A stretch of DNA of 64,000 nucleotides from Rhynchopus euleeides (GCA_963210315.1 OY723239.1:2017501-2081500), one strand, 5' to 3'. Positions 45,801 through 51,282 are shown, counted from the first letter of the stretch. Notes: generated by a model from the sequence alone, not told the origin. Program-made: numbers and translations.

Positions 45801-45918
45801 GGTGGGGCGATGTGAAGCAAGTGTGTGGGGGTGGTCCTTTGATTGTTTTTGCTTCTGGGGGTCTTCGCTACCACGGTGGGATCATGAAAAAAATAGTACT
45901 ATTATAGTCTATATATAG
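27859..45918 (+). CDS. Giant secreted VWA/EGF-repeat protein, about 6,000 residues
   Basis: Start chosen at ATG 27859 because MRGAVVLLLGAAASVHAG is a good signal peptide (the frame is open from 27730). Four tandem modules of about 560 residues follow, each with Cys-rich C-x-W repeats and then a VWA domain starting at about residues 262, 828, 1389 and 1949. Each VWA keeps the metal-site pattern DxSxS (LDGSGS or LDASGS), a central Thr (QWTYxH) and a late Asp (ADGG). A Thr/Pro-rich hinge (about 2263-2330) leads to about 64 six-Cys EGF-like repeats of DEC...C...GQxCxDPD...GDWxCxCxPP type, several calcium-binding-like. Three larger CGW...GCCNP...WC domains interrupt them. The role is probably cell-surface or matrix adhesion (inference). 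No membrane span is seen. The last 45 codons look non-coding: a GTATGT donor at 45785 suggests the gene continues in an exon not found. Confidence 0.85.
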   Translation: MRGAVVLLLGAAASVHAGCADQGSQRRCDGNGGCLWSAPWAPGLCTNDPCIANINQQMCEAAAVTMPFPCQAPPGDPDFCFVAVCEYNPRNAQSCSAKRCLHEEEGSCSAAGCTWTATPSQVGPRSSPGDKMTQCREDFCGGLNTIECQVRGGCQFSGGQCTMKECGAHQNERECDHDRKCHWDVSGRYCGDTGCGGYGSKAACAAQAQCMYDDNHNACVPKTCDKYNHPEDRCGCTKDPDCTWKQTPGGGGYCSGTNYNACPDLDIAFVLDGSGSTRRSFGRHPHGFYGLMEILREWVKTVPLTGDDHKAGASGKTGTGAFRMTFIQFSKAEARPDEDHPMGCRIGQCTDGLLSGRLDELEGDIDWHEANYQAQWTYMHDALQDVADHTFLPSQSPPERQHIVIIIADGGITDINGDACCEKRCGDRRCIDRRWLPRYPGMLNAAQAKLKTEDVTVFGIVMRRFDYHTFQDDNAEVKLKPLVAEPRDDHFMNLMLDEIPKTVLGRLCDPNSKFGKLLQGGSKTTTKGCPLMSMGACEASSMCQWDSSRLRCTESICYSLCKEPQCNTNALCQWTSDRCELKPPGCPSKNQQDCTRDATCLWDPIWKDKCIDNPCIKQKTSDSCTAHSVTMPTPCRAPFGDPDFCKLEVCEHDKSNNPSCNVKKCLQITKGTCEAEKGCVWSGPDPVGNTVSPSGKVGMCNPEECKHTTQDACDKDPKCDWDGKTPCAPKPCTQHKNEKDCDHDLSCKWDLTKAPAQCTLTECSKHAGQDPCDKDPQCMWSASGKVCVPKTCDKHKAQCPCDKDSDCVWHHTSSTTGGYCTPPKFNACPDLDIAFILDGSGSMRRSFGRHPHGFYGLVEIMRTWVRSVPLTGDDHKVGAAASRDAGFRMTFIQFSKAEARPDEDHPMGCRIGQCTDGLLSGRLDELEGDLDWHEANYQGQWTYLHDALQDVADHTFLPSQSPSWRQHIAILIADGGLTDYNGDACCEDRCDNPRCIDPQFKTQYRGMLDAAQEKLRSEGVSVFGIVIRRFSYHTFQDDNAEVKLTPLVTAPTDTHFMSLELDEIPESVLNALCDPSSKFGQHLVVAKPGCASKTEQGPCVQDKACKWDASMNPSCVESECYALCEQPTCDANSACKWTGSACEYKPPGCTGKDQPQCAQDKTCLWDPLWTDKCIENPCRPPTEEPDCLGVSVTVSLPCTPPAGDPDFCKLDVCDFDPTRPNKCEVKKCLQITKGTCEAEKDCVWSGPDPVGSTVSPSGKVGMCNPKPCAHTTQDACDKDPQCDWDGKTPCAPKPCTQHKNEKDCDHDLSCKWDLGKTPAQCTLTECAKHAGKDTCDQDPQCMKAPAGKDCVPKTCEKHKEKCDCNKDADCVWHHGAGNAYCTSKNFDKCPDLDIAFILDASGSMKRSFGRHPHGFYGLVEILRTWVRSVPLTGDDHTVGAGAKRDAGFRMTFVQFSKAEAKPEDSHTTGCSVGGCTNGLLSGRMDELEGDLDWHEENYQAQWTYLHDALQDVADNTFVTAQSPAWRKHVVIIVADGGLTDYDGDACCEDRCANPKCIDPQFKTQYRGMLDSAQAKLKSEDVTVFGIVMRRFAQRSFQDENAEEKLQPMVGIPAYDHFMSLELDEIPDSVLNALCDPSSKFGKKLAVAASGCPKHDTQQGCSLDTACKWDGTKTPSCMESECYPLCDEATCNTNPVCKWNGQDCEHKPPGCAGKDQPQCKKDDTCLWDPLWTDKCIDNPCRPPTEEPDCLGVSVTMPLPCTPPAGDPDFCKLDVCDFDPTRPNTCEVKKCLQITKGTCEAEKDCVWSGPDPVGSTVSPSGKVGMCNPKPCAHTTQDACDKDPQCDWDGKTPCAPKPCTQHKNEKDCDHDLSCHWGVGQTPAQCTLTECAKHAAKDTCDQDPQCMKATDKDCVPKTCEKHKDRCPCQNDPECVWKQNAAGGYCSAQQFKACPDLDIAFILDASGSMKRSFGRHPHGFTGLVEILRDWVKTVPLTGDDHTVGAGAKSDSGFRVTFMQFSKAAAKPEDSHATGCSVGACTNGLLSGDRNELSGDLDWLEENYQGQWTYLHGALLEVADITFAAAQSPASRKHIVIIVADGGLTDHDGDSCCKDACGVASCIDPKFQTTYPGTLDTAQAKLRAEGADVFGIVIRRFDKHSFDDENAEVKLKPLLSSPGEDHLANVELDEVAGSVLDTLCDPTSKFGKFLAVPLANCPDLDETACGADKACEWDAQTGKCGESECHPLCTEATCDTNRKCYWGGKECKLAPLTPAPATPAPLTAVPGTPTPETPAPGTAAPGTPAPGTSAPPTAVPETPTPPTEAPTPAPTPEPLVDECMDHPATCGAGQTCQDPDQKKGGDWQCVCPPPNQHIVKAGGPADCAVDECQVHDITCRQQAQQCKDPDLSKKGDWQCVCIPPQTGQPGAAQPAVCVDPPGDCKVNGDVCHSVGQACNAGTDPKNGKFECECIPPATGTNGKNVPAECKLDECVVVCPTCNLKQGGAKICEDAGQECEDLNTSPTSLLDWRCKCPPPSTGAATAKAATCELDECKVKCPTCANKDGKGNICEKAGQSCVEKSLTTLSDWECVCQDPKTGRALTAVALCDEDECRTHEQVCVTAGQTCDDTDRKASGSWVCKCPPPSTTSAVAAAAQCEEDECSVAENRKKCEDVAQTCKDPDAATMDNWMCVCPPPSKGTQKLGPVTMCVLDECTAQCPTCADKDGKGNVCVLKDQTCHDPVTTASSLSDWTCTCKSSGKFAVAAPVDKCEGGRDECHELSGAVQCQHLPRYSKEGCLCSCGWTAVFKDMNGVAIKMPAGPGSTEPCNTGCCNPNGAAEGDWCYIAANSDYNKNKPECAVPRGSAIRQSCLAEGTVPQDGGKPARPGIPGVPQGQNNVCTDAEQLCVDPNKMVDGDWQCQCVMPQTGPPGMQKPAVCGVDECAQHSATCEKANQRCVDDDKSGKSLDDWFCVCVTGGKMSRQQKAPAACDLDECIETCPTCATGNGTDVCTAVGQVCEDPNISDKSLSDWMCKCPPPSLGSRVAAPVDQCVLDECVVKCATCADKDDGKGNLCASAKPSPQECEDKDKSVSSRNDWVCKCPPPSHTFAVTNVALCEEDECEQHTDVCPHGQMCIDPDETKKGDWYCECVPPAVGANVGASAECEEDECKVHAEVCRSAGQQCEDPDLKTKATWLCKCVAPDAGVPGQQTPARCLPPPECQGANQKVCADADQHCNDPDAAVVGDWECTCIPPYKGAPQKNGPATCELDECTAVCSTCQKSQKDKQGVCELHGQDCEDPDKTKTGDWMCKCVPPSKGSPMGLGAAVCQLDECVEMCDTCAGATCSDAGQECADMSTSPKHLKDWVCKCPPPSTDSRTVAAVSSCTDDECKVHGPTCVAAGQICVDPDTSKAGDWECHCPPPASGSQQGGPVDTCTTNECATVCPTCADKDGRGNVCVVEEQECVDPDHTVLSNWYCKCTIGTSFKVGGPVEQCIVDECASSCETCANKGGGNVCEDAGQECIDVNTAGYAGADWQCRCPPPLQAKFTTNGVAVCSLDECTDAVDGKVPGSVCADGGQLCHDSHLDTLGDFDCVCPPPQQGTKTAGLATCTTDECLIHGDQCKQANQTCVDPDLQMMNDWECVCPPPSASSRKLGAAVCEVDECVENRYVCEGAQPPQGCVDANQTRSGDWQCVCRAPSTGSAVAVAAECKLDECVGQCATCAKTTCSQVGQTCTDPNPSFRSLNDWVCKCPPPSTMSAVAAAAQCPVDECERAAHVCLASKQNCIDPNTAGNSLGDWECHCPPPAVGASVKGPAECLVDECKKHGHVCSERGQMCVDPNKHVDSLKDWECHCVAPSTGAKAVLKPTECVLVGECEDPTVSDVCTTAGQVCDDPDVAKKADWRCRCVPPATGVPGLMGPTVCKLDECVSRCPTCAGSTCTDAGQACVDENTDPVKGLNTWECRCIAPASGSKRTAAAVCVVNECEVHGSTCTTVNQDCEDPSNTVTGDWRCECRAPLQGQSTASVAACVVDECTLEGAGVCATKGQTCYDPDTAADARGDWLCQCVAPWTGSAVAKAAVCTVDECKVHGSVCRAAGQTCIDTEPSIEGFWYCVCPPPQQKKQKSGGVAECSVDECEAPGNTTAVPVSGEPNVCEAAGQTCEDPDTAPDALGDWLCRCAGSNFSAVANVAVCEEDECARPENAATCVGQLCIDPDWHKVDTWECRCVPPSVGFAVMALATCATDECMQQEQACHAFGQQCVDTDPVAEGTWECHCPELPGVQGGKALMGAAECTPPESECQIEAVQETCTSHGQACVDPDVSVSGDWMCECLPPAQGANTVGGPATCELDECTNACTTCAGKTCSAVGQTCRDPNTGGNSLADWMCMCPSDDKQGKQSGAAVGRAATCSLDECVEVCPSCADHGEGNTCGRVGLLCEDPNMDARSTSDWMCVCPPPATGRKTLAIPVCAVDECKLPENQMVCTPSEGQVCVDPDTDAGSRGDFECRCPEGMTGVGVGRAARCILNECNLAANFHKCEEQGQVCIDPKPTPAARDDWECHCAKGGVFAVMAPAECKLDECAAVCDTCANKGGGNVCELAGQTCFDANPSPTSTNDWMCTCPTGFPSATANVATCQVDECMDVTNFGALTCKEVPRKTLDGCLCKCGWEMQEQLGSQGVGPGIDSPCNAGCCNPTGRAGGPWCLIDADHPDNIANPKCAELLEGPVAGQVGTCDPQVAAWQVQNVCEKQEQMCVDPNRSPQSVGDWRCECLPPMFGEPVTRAAAVCMRDECASDGARVCAAHGQVCKDPTQEVDDWVCVCPKGSTGADGSQKVATCTFTGECVANAHVCTQVGQACFDPDVKTDGDWVCQCAAPAIGVSSRGSPAVCKLDECVAECPTCADKGAGSVCEAVGQTCEETSASPADLGDWRCVCPPGQAGSSAAAPAECLVDECLLNNGRLAALCAAAGQTCVDPNTHASDGTGDWKCVCAAPYVGEATAKVASCKTDECAEAKNMQVCSAAGQTCEDPNPDALVTGDWVCRCIDAQSEDVNKTAVGAPAPCTVPETSWCTVHGEKCTSQGQVCVSSPDAGAPGFCACVAPQTGERQAGGPATCVLDECSAVCDTCADQDGKGNLCMLNGQTCIEGSTSLLAVSDWRCACCAHEYLCTMSKASAVAAVAQCSYNECDGPGKVCVKEEQTCVDPDASEMVTGDWYCACAAPSVGKKVGGVAVCTYDECLIHEKECTAKGQTCHDPKIEAGSRGDWECRCVSPAKGSAIGKPAVCEYVGECHTPAIAAVCTDAGQSCYDPDEASVGDWECRCVSPRVGDAVRNAPAQCVLDECRATCGTCATKPGSQTHACLSAGQECVDANTDAASTGDWRCKCPQPQIGEQRGAAAVCEADECAVAANRDTCAQAVDAKGKPMQLCHDPDTQKSGDWVCMCTWPYVGAPAAREVAMCRLDECSVASKWLGGKANGNEVCSQKGQLCVDPQQDVDAVGNWMCTCPDANDGVQVGAPVAQCKTETLCAEHGNTCGAGQMCAERNGAWWCQCIAPLAGEAREAAAVCVLDECRSRCETCAQQGLTHVCGAADQSCVDADTSASSLSDWRCVCKNGKGSAAAAAAECMVDECGLNGVICTGKGQVCRDPDMSAGSTGDWLCLCQAPASGSAVGGPASCLVDECSQHGTVCLDAGQMCVDQNKGAQSLGDWTCNCPEPAQGSMVAGAAACTYVGGCAVEANAKVCAAAEQKCVPGANATNTDDWRCACLPPFHGLEVGVRKPAVCIVNECDDICPTCARTSVESINVCTASGQGCVDPNMGMESLGDWVCQCAPPATATAVGRPVDKCLVDECVAVTQKGARQCEHFRRFTTDGCECACGWQLPEAEGPGIGAGFAEPCNSGCCNPTRSGLGDWCILESNEFNRANPKCAALLGASKRQTCAEPGAPAPAGASQPAVTDVCMEKGQVCVDPDHSPSVTGNWECRCADGTEMQEGKCGMSAVWVGRCEASVWGWSFDCFCFWGSSLPRWDHEKNSTIIVYI
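45785..45790 (+). other. Probable splice donor at the end of the giant exon
   Basis: GTATGT directly after the last Cys-containing codons (MQEGKCG). Beyond it the composition changes, and a GGGGGTCTTCGCT tip (45857) followed by CACGGTGG (45872) marks repeat DNA. Confidence 0.45.
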
Positions 45919-46478
45919 TGACATGGCGACTATAATAGTCACTATAATAGTGGACCTGCGACTATTATAGTGACTATAATAGTGGCAGGTCCACTATAAT
46001 AGTGACTATTATAGTCGCCATGTCACTATAATAGTCACTATTTTAGTGGACCTGCCACTATTATAGTCACTATAATAGTCGCATGTCCACTATTATAGTC
46101 ACTATTATAGTGACGTGCGACTATTATAGTGACTATAATAGTGGACTTGTCCACTATTATAGTCACTATAATAGTCGCACGTCACTATTTTTACAACTAT
46201 AATAGTGACAAGTCTAGTGGCATGCGACTATTATAGTCACTATTATAGTCGCCATGTCGACTATATGGTCAGTAAGTGCTCAGTATATAGTGAACACATA
46301 CTTCTATTCGAACATGGGATGCCACTACATGTCAAGTAAACGCCCTGGACATGTCACTAAGTGTCCAGTAAACTGCGTTTTTGGGCCACTATATGGCCGG
46401 CATTGCGACTATTTTACTGACATGCACTCAACATGTCCAGTATTATAGTGGATGTGCGGCCAACATGTCAGTATTTAC
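45872..46478. repeat. Array of ACTATAATAGT palindromes with a CACGGTGG end
   Basis: CACGGTGGGATCATG is followed by alternating ACTATAATAGT and ACTATTATAGT blocks spaced by short G/C-rich words (GCATGTCC, GGCAGGTCC) to about 46215, then a degenerate continuation. No gene. The start resembles the element end at 50912. Confidence 0.8.
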
Positions 46479-46572
46479 TGCAAGAACAGCTAGCTTTTCG
46501 CACTAAAAAGACTCGTGGCAGCGTTCGGTATCCTGCACACATGCACTAGCAGGCACCGTTCGTACAAACAAA
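46479..46572 (+). repeat. Split direct repeat A1
   Basis: 94 bp (TGCAAGAACAGCTAGC ... CGTACAAACAAA), repeated at 50578-50671. Confidence 0.9.
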
Positions 46573-46609
46573 AAGTTGTTCGTACGTTTAGACCACACAC
46601 CCTTAAACA

Positions 46610-48019
46610 ATGGCGCAGCTCAGGAAGGTGGATTGGAAGAAAATCCCCATTCCCCGCCTTCCTGAGGGACGGCGTGCGGCCCCCCTGCGCCCCAGGTGTG
46701 TGTTCCCCCCGTGTCTCATTGTCCACAGGGCTCCGGAGAGTGTCTCCTGCTGGCGCTGTGGGTGTCGTGCCCGCGCCAGCTGCCCGGAGTGGAAGGAGCT
46801 CGCGGGGGAAGAGAACGCCCTCGAGCGTTTTGAGAAAGACCCGGATGTTCCTGACTGGTGTTGCCCCCTCTGCGCCTACGCGGTGTCGACAGGGGAAGAG
46901 CTCGAGGGGGAGCTGGCGGAGATGAAGGAGGCTGAAGAGCAGGTGAGTGAGGCGGCGGCGGCGAATGCGGAGACCTTCGAAGTGCCGTTCCAACCTAAAG
47001 CCACCTCCCCTGCTGTCGTGCCCCCTCCCTCCCAAACAGGTCCGCCCCCCCCTGGTGCACAGGCACCCCCCCCAGCACAGGCTGGTCAGGATCCGCGCTC
47101 TGCCCCTACAGGGCAGGGTGGCGTGCTTCCTACTCACACGGCCACAGGGTCCTCTGTGAACACCCCCACAGGATGGAGCACCACGCTTCCAATGAACACG
47201 GCCACAGGGCCAGGGAACACTTTCCCACCTCACTCAGCCACAGGGCCTGCAGGTGCTCAGCCTGGTGCAGCATACTGGGGCCAGGGCATGATGAGCCCGA
47301 GCCCTGAGCAGAGCCAGTGGTTCGGGATGCAGCCGCCCGGCGGCTGGTCTGGGTACGGAGCACCCACCGGGGTTTTCGGGGGGATTGGAGGAACAGCACC
47401 TCCTGCAAGCACAGGCTTCCCCCCTCCTACCAATGCCGCAGCGCTCTGGCCACAGTACCATGTCCGTCCTGTGCAGATGTTCGATTCGGTCGAGCCATCC
47501 AGGGTTGTCACGTGGGGAGAGGCCCTCGGGAACCCCCATCATGTGGAACACTTGTGGACTCGTCTGATGATGAGACACCCGTGCCCCACAACGGCTACTG
47601 AGTCGGGGCACCACCACGAGCGTCGGGTGCTCCTCTCGCTGCTCCGCATGGTCATCTTCTCCCCTGTGGCCAGGGCCCTTCCGGAGATGCTGCACATCCT
47701 GGTCGTTCGGCTGGAGGCCATCCTGCTTCGGGAGGGCTGGATTAAAGCAGCCTCCCTCAACAAAGACCAGGCAATTGTGGGTTCCGGGGAATTCGAGCAC
47801 AGGCTCGCTTCCCTCCACTTCTCCGAATGCACGCGTGAGAAGTTTGCTGCGGCCCAGTCGGAGGCCAGGGCTACCGCGGCACGGCACAGGCCCCCGGCAA
47901 ACCCGAACCCGGGAAACCGCCAGTACCCTCAGCACAACCAGGGATCCGGACGCGCCGCCGGCCACAAGAGGAAGGGTGGGGATTTTCAGCACCCCCAGCG
48001 CCCACGACCGTCACAGTGA
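46610..48019 (+). CDS. Gag-like ORF of the retrotransposon
   Basis: 469 residues. A Cys-rich N-terminal region (CWRCGCRARASCPEW, then WCCPLCAYAV) is followed by a long Pro/Gly/Thr-rich middle (about 130-270) and a helical C-terminal part (RRVLLSLLRMVIFSPVARAL). Called by position and by two related fragments near 54.1-54.9 kb. Confidence 0.7.
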   Translation: MAQLRKVDWKKIPIPRLPEGRRAAPLRPRCVFPPCLIVHRAPESVSCWRCGCRARASCPEWKELAGEENALERFEKDPDVPDWCCPLCAYAVSTGEELEGELAEMKEAEEQVSEAAAANAETFEVPFQPKATSPAVVPPPSQTGPPPPGAQAPPPAQAGQDPRSAPTGQGGVLPTHTATGSSVNTPTGWSTTLPMNTATGPGNTFPPHSATGPAGAQPGAAYWGQGMMSPSPEQSQWFGMQPPGGWSGYGAPTGVFGGIGGTAPPASTGFPPPTNAAALWPQYHVRPVQMFDSVEPSRVVTWGEALGNPHHVEHLWTRLMMRHPCPTTATESGHHHERRVLLSLLRMVIFSPVARALPEMLHILVVRLEAILLREGWIKAASLNKDQAIVGSGEFEHRLASLHFSECTREKFAAAQSEARATAARHRPPANPNPGNRQYPQHNQGSGRAAGHKRKGGDFQHPQRPRPSQ

Positions 48020-50505
48020 CTCGACCCGTGGGGCCCCCTCCTCGAAAGACACCAGATCCGCCGACCGGCCCCAGAGGTGTCCGAGGAGGTGTTCAGCGAG
48101 CTGGAGCTGGACACCAGCACGTTTCTGGCGACGTGCTACCGGGACAGTTCGCTCCGGGCCATGGTATCGGTGGAGGCCCGAGCGCGCCAGTTCCGACAAC
48201 AGCTCGAGGTGCACGACCCGCACGTGGACCCCGAGAGAGCCTTTCTGATGTGGCTCAGGACCCTACTGCAACAAGGACAGATCAGCGCGGCCAGTGCCCG
48301 GCAGTACTTAACATATCACAGGATGTCAAAAATTCCCCCCCAGGAGGCGTTCCGCCGGGCCACACTGCAGATTCCCCCCCCGAAGAGGGCCGAACCGACA
48401 ACCATTTCGCAAGTGCAGGTCTTCAACGCAGTTTACACCCCGCCGTTGTCCCGGGCCGCAGTGGCACTCGCTCTACAGTGGAGCACGGGATGCAGATGGA
48501 GCGACCTGGAGAGGCTCCGCAGCTGCGATATCCGTTTCCTGGCCTCCGGCGACATCATGGTGACTTTTCTGGGCGGCAAGACAGACCTACACTGGAGGGG
48601 CCAGGCCCTCATGCTCCCCGCGAAGGGCAAGTACATCGGGCTGCTTCGACGGTGGGTCGCTCATCGCCAGTCTCAGAGCCCGGAGGGTGCCCTGTTCCAA
48701 GGGCTGAAGTACACAGAGTACAACACTTTCCTCCGGCAGTCTCTGCACATTCTGTCGCATGGGGTCAGACGGAGCGCCCTGAAGAGGACGGCAGAGGTGG
48801 CGGGCCAGGCTTCTGCCCAACTGCTGGCTCGACACCGCAATCCGACTTCGACCGAAGGATACCTCCCTCACCATCTCTGGCAGACGACGGTGCAGTCGAA
48901 GGAAGCGACACAGACTCTACAGTGAGTGACTCGGGGGATTCGCTTGCCTCAGTGGGCAGCGTGTATCGGGCGGCACCTTTCCGCCTGTTTCTAAAAGGAT
49001 ATGACTATGCAACGGCCTGGGCTGATGCTCATTTCGCCGCTGCACCAAGAGCCGCCTACGAAGGGGTCATTTCTGAGGCGACCCGCACCACCATCTACAT
49101 CGAGGATATGCTGAGGGCCTTCCCTGCCTTGCGTGAGAACTTCCAGTGGTTCCGCGATGCCGAATTCCTCACACGCCGGGTGAATTTCAACCTGAAGCCA
49201 CGGCCAGGCCCCCCGAACACCAGGATAGTGCCACACGTGGAGCGTCTTGACTCCCTGGGCATTACGGAGCCCTCCCCGAAGGCTGCCTCCGGGGTCACGT
49301 GGTATCAGGGGGTGTTCTGTGTCCCGAAGAAGGTGCCGGGTGCCCTGCGGTTTATTATGTCATGCAGGGCTATCAACGACGCCCTGGATATGTCTGACCT
49401 CCCCCGCTGCCAGTTGCCCTCATACGACGAGATTCTGGCTACCGTATTCAGTGGAACCCTGGTCATGCAGTTTGACTTCAAATCCTTCTTTTTTCAATTC
49501 GATGTTCCCCTCGAAGTGCGCCACTTCTTCGGTTTTCGGGCCTGTCAACGTCATCGCCGCATGACCCGGCTACCAATGGGGTACGCACCGGCGCCCCAGG
49601 CGGCCCAGGCGGTGACAAACCTACTCGTGCAGGAGAGCTGTGCCAATGTCGAGGCACAGGGCCTGGCGTGGATCGACAACGCGATCTTCAGTGGCGACAG
49701 CAGCGCGCTGTTCCAGGTACACGAGACGTTCACAACGCTGTGCAGAAGGTATCAGGTGGTCATCGGAGAATACGAATCCCCCGCTGCATACACTACACTC
49801 CTGGGGATTGAGGTTAACCTGCGGCTGCGCCAATGGCGCATGGATCCTGCGTGGGTTGCGAAGACGCTTCCAGCAGCCCGTGCCCTGCTGGCGCTGGGCC
49901 GGGCCCCCCTACGTTTGTGGTGGCGGATCAGCGGAGCTTTCCTGTGGAGGTTTCATGCACTGCGTCTACCACTGCACGGCGCCCTGAAGATCCTCACGTG
50001 GATGTCGACTACCTCCCAACTCCGCCTTCCCTGGGACGATCTGTACACGCTCTCTGACGAGGTGTCTCGGGCTCTGCATCAACAGACGGAGTCTCTGGCA
50101 CAGAACCCATGGCAGTCATGGTCAAGGCGGGAGCTCCCGACGGTTCAGGTCGTGTGCGATGCCAGCCTGTCGGGGTGGGCCGTGGTGCTGGACGATTTAC
50201 AAGCTCACCACGGTAAGTTCTGGGGCGACCTCCGCGGGGAGACTATATACATGAAGGAGCTCTTCGCTGCTTACAAGGCCGTGAAACTAGTCTGTAGCAG
50301 GCACCGATGGGAGAACCACCGTATCATCTTGTTTGGCGACAACCAGGCGGTTATCGGAGCCATCCGGAAGGGAGTGTCACACGTCGTCGGGGCACAGCAC
50401 TGGCTTGATGGGATCTGCCAGCTTGCGGAAGCTCACGGATGCAGGGTCGACCCCGAATACGTCAAGTCGAGCGAAAACATTGCTGATCAGTATACGCGTT
50501 TATGA
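48016..50505 (+). CDS. Reverse transcriptase / RNase H ORF of the retrotransposon
   Basis: The open frame begins just before the gag stop and overlaps the recombinase gene; the protein-like part starts near 48900. The RT region (about 49180-49830) is recognised from LRFIMSCRAINDAL, QFDFKSFFFQF and LPMGYAPAPQAAQ. RNase H (about 50140-50480) is recognised from VVCDASLSGWAVVL, MKELFAAYKAVKL and FGDNQAVIGAI. How the downstream product is initiated is not visible. Confidence 0.85.
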   Translation: MTRPVGPPPRKTPDPPTGPRGVRGGVQRAGAGHQHVSGDVLPGQFAPGHGIGGGPSAPVPTTARGARPARGPRESLSDVAQDPTATRTDQRGQCPAVLNISQDVKNSPPGGVPPGHTADSPPEEGRTDNHFASAGLQRSLHPAVVPGRSGTRSTVEHGMQMERPGEAPQLRYPFPGLRRHHGDFSGRQDRPTLEGPGPHAPREGQVHRAASTVGRSSPVSEPGGCPVPRAEVHRVQHFPPAVSAHSVAWGQTERPEEDGRGGGPGFCPTAGSTPQSDFDRRIPPSPSLADDGAVEGSDTDSTVSDSGDSLASVGSVYRAAPFRLFLKGYDYATAWADAHFAAAPRAAYEGVISEATRTTIYIEDMLRAFPALRENFQWFRDAEFLTRRVNFNLKPRPGPPNTRIVPHVERLDSLGITEPSPKAASGVTWYQGVFCVPKKVPGALRFIMSCRAINDALDMSDLPRCQLPSYDEILATVFSGTLVMQFDFKSFFFQFDVPLEVRHFFGFRACQRHRRMTRLPMGYAPAPQAAQAVTNLLVQESCANVEAQGLAWIDNAIFSGDSSALFQVHETFTTLCRRYQVVIGEYESPAAYTTLLGIEVNLRLRQWRMDPAWVAKTLPAARALLALGRAPLRLWWRISGAFLWRFHALRLPLHGALKILTWMSTTSQLRLPWDDLYTLSDEVSRALHQQTESLAQNPWQSWSRRELPTVQVVCDASLSGWAVVLDDLQAHHGKFWGDLRGETIYMKELFAAYKAVKLVCSRHRWENHRIILFGDNQAVIGAIRKGVSHVVGAQHWLDGICQLAEAHGCRVDPEYVKSSENIADQYTRL
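48077..48925 (+). CDS. Tyrosine recombinase ORF of the retrotransposon
   Basis: 282 residues. The catalytic-domain landmarks are in order: an Arg in TGCRWSDLERLRSCDI, HGVRRSALKRTAEVAG (His-x-x-Arg), then a His and the presumed nucleophile Tyr in ARHRNPTSTEGYL. It overlaps the RT-bearing frame completely. Confidence 0.85.
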   Translation: MSEEVFSELELDTSTFLATCYRDSSLRAMVSVEARARQFRQQLEVHDPHVDPERAFLMWLRTLLQQGQISAASARQYLTYHRMSKIPPQEAFRRATLQIPPPKRAEPTTISQVQVFNAVYTPPLSRAAVALALQWSTGCRWSDLERLRSCDIRFLASGDIMVTFLGGKTDLHWRGQALMLPAKGKYIGLLRRWVAHRQSQSPEGALFQGLKYTEYNTFLRQSLHILSHGVRRSALKRTAEVAGQASAQLLARHRNPTSTEGYLPHHLWQTTVQSKEATQTLQ

Positions 50506-50537
50506 TGAAAAGGAGGGGGGAGGAAAAATAAAAAGTG

Positions 50538-50693
50538 ACCGTTCGTACAAACAAAGAACGCAACTCCAAGTCTTTTTTGCAAGAACAGCTAGCTTTTCGC
50601 ACTAAAAAGACTCGTGGCAGCGTTCGGTATCCTGCACACATGCACTAGCAGGCACCGTTCGTACAAACAAAGAACGCAACTCCAAGTCTTTTT
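50538..50693 (+). repeat. Split direct repeats B1-A2-B2
   Basis: B1 at 50538-50577 and B2 at 50654-50693 (ACCGTTCGTACAAACAAAGA, then ACGCAACTCCAAG); A2 (50578-50671) lies between and overlaps B2. This is the arrangement expected for elements that integrate through a circular intermediate. Confidence 0.9.
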
Positions 50694-50699
50694 CGGGTC

Positions 50700-50911
50700 A
50701 GATCAGGTATTAGGGCGGTTCTGATGGTATGTTGAAAAATGTGGTTTTGTACGGGCTTATGACCCCCCCTACCCCCCCCCCCCCCCTCCTGCGCCTTTCC
50801 CGGTTACCCGATCCCCGATTCCCCTGCCACCCCCCCCCCCCCTCTCCCAACCCGCGATCAACTCATGATGCAGCTCAACCCAAACCCCCCCCCCCCCACC
50901 TCCCCCCCCCA
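50700..50911. other. C-tract-rich DNA
   Basis: Long C runs near 50771-50787, 50831-50842 and 50886-50910. No gene. Confidence 0.6.
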
Positions 50912-51117
50912 CACGGTGGGATCTTGTAAATTTTACATGTATAACTACAAGTATAATACATGTATTATACATGTATAATACTTGCATGTCAACTATTATA
51001 CATGTATAATACATGTATATGCCTGAAATATACATGTAAAATACATGTATATCAAGTAAAAATACAAGTATAATACTTGCATGTCAACTATTATACATGT
51101 ATTTTTACTTGATATAC
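50912..51117. repeat. Array of ACATGTATAATACATGT palindromes with a CACGGTGG end
   Basis: CACGGTGGGATCTTG, then repeated TACATGTATAATACATG and ACTTGCATGTCAACTATTAT. Same architecture as 45872 but a different palindrome. Confidence 0.75.
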
Positions 51118-51129
51118 CGTAAACGGAAA

Positions 51130-51262
51130 TATTGTGGACCGTAATAAAGGTGAACCGTACTATAGGTGGACCGTAAAAAAGATGGAACAAATGGGATTTT
51201 TCCGGAACTTGGAACATTTTTACGGTCCACCTATTTTACGGTTGGGATCGTGGACTTGGCGG
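51130..51262. repeat. Inverted GGTGGACCGTAAAAA pair
   Basis: GGTGGACCGTAAAAAAG at 51165 is answered by TTTTTACGGTCCACC near 51217; further ACCGTA words lie on both sides. Probably a small fold-back element. Confidence 0.55.
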
Positions 51263-51282
51263 TTTTTTTTACGAGTTCCGAA

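Larger units (their letters stand above)
46479..50693 (+). mobile_element. Tyrosine-recombinase retrotransposon (DIRS/VIPER-like order)
   Basis: A 4.2-kb element with a gag-like ORF, tyrosine recombinase and RT/RNase H in that order. This is the order described for VIPER-type elements of kinetoplastids; classical DIRS elements place the recombinase after RT. Its ends are split direct repeats (A1, then B1-A2-B2). Repeat copies look identical by eye and the three ORFs are open, so it looks whole and young. It lies 3' of the giant gene, against a palindromic array. Confidence 0.85.
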
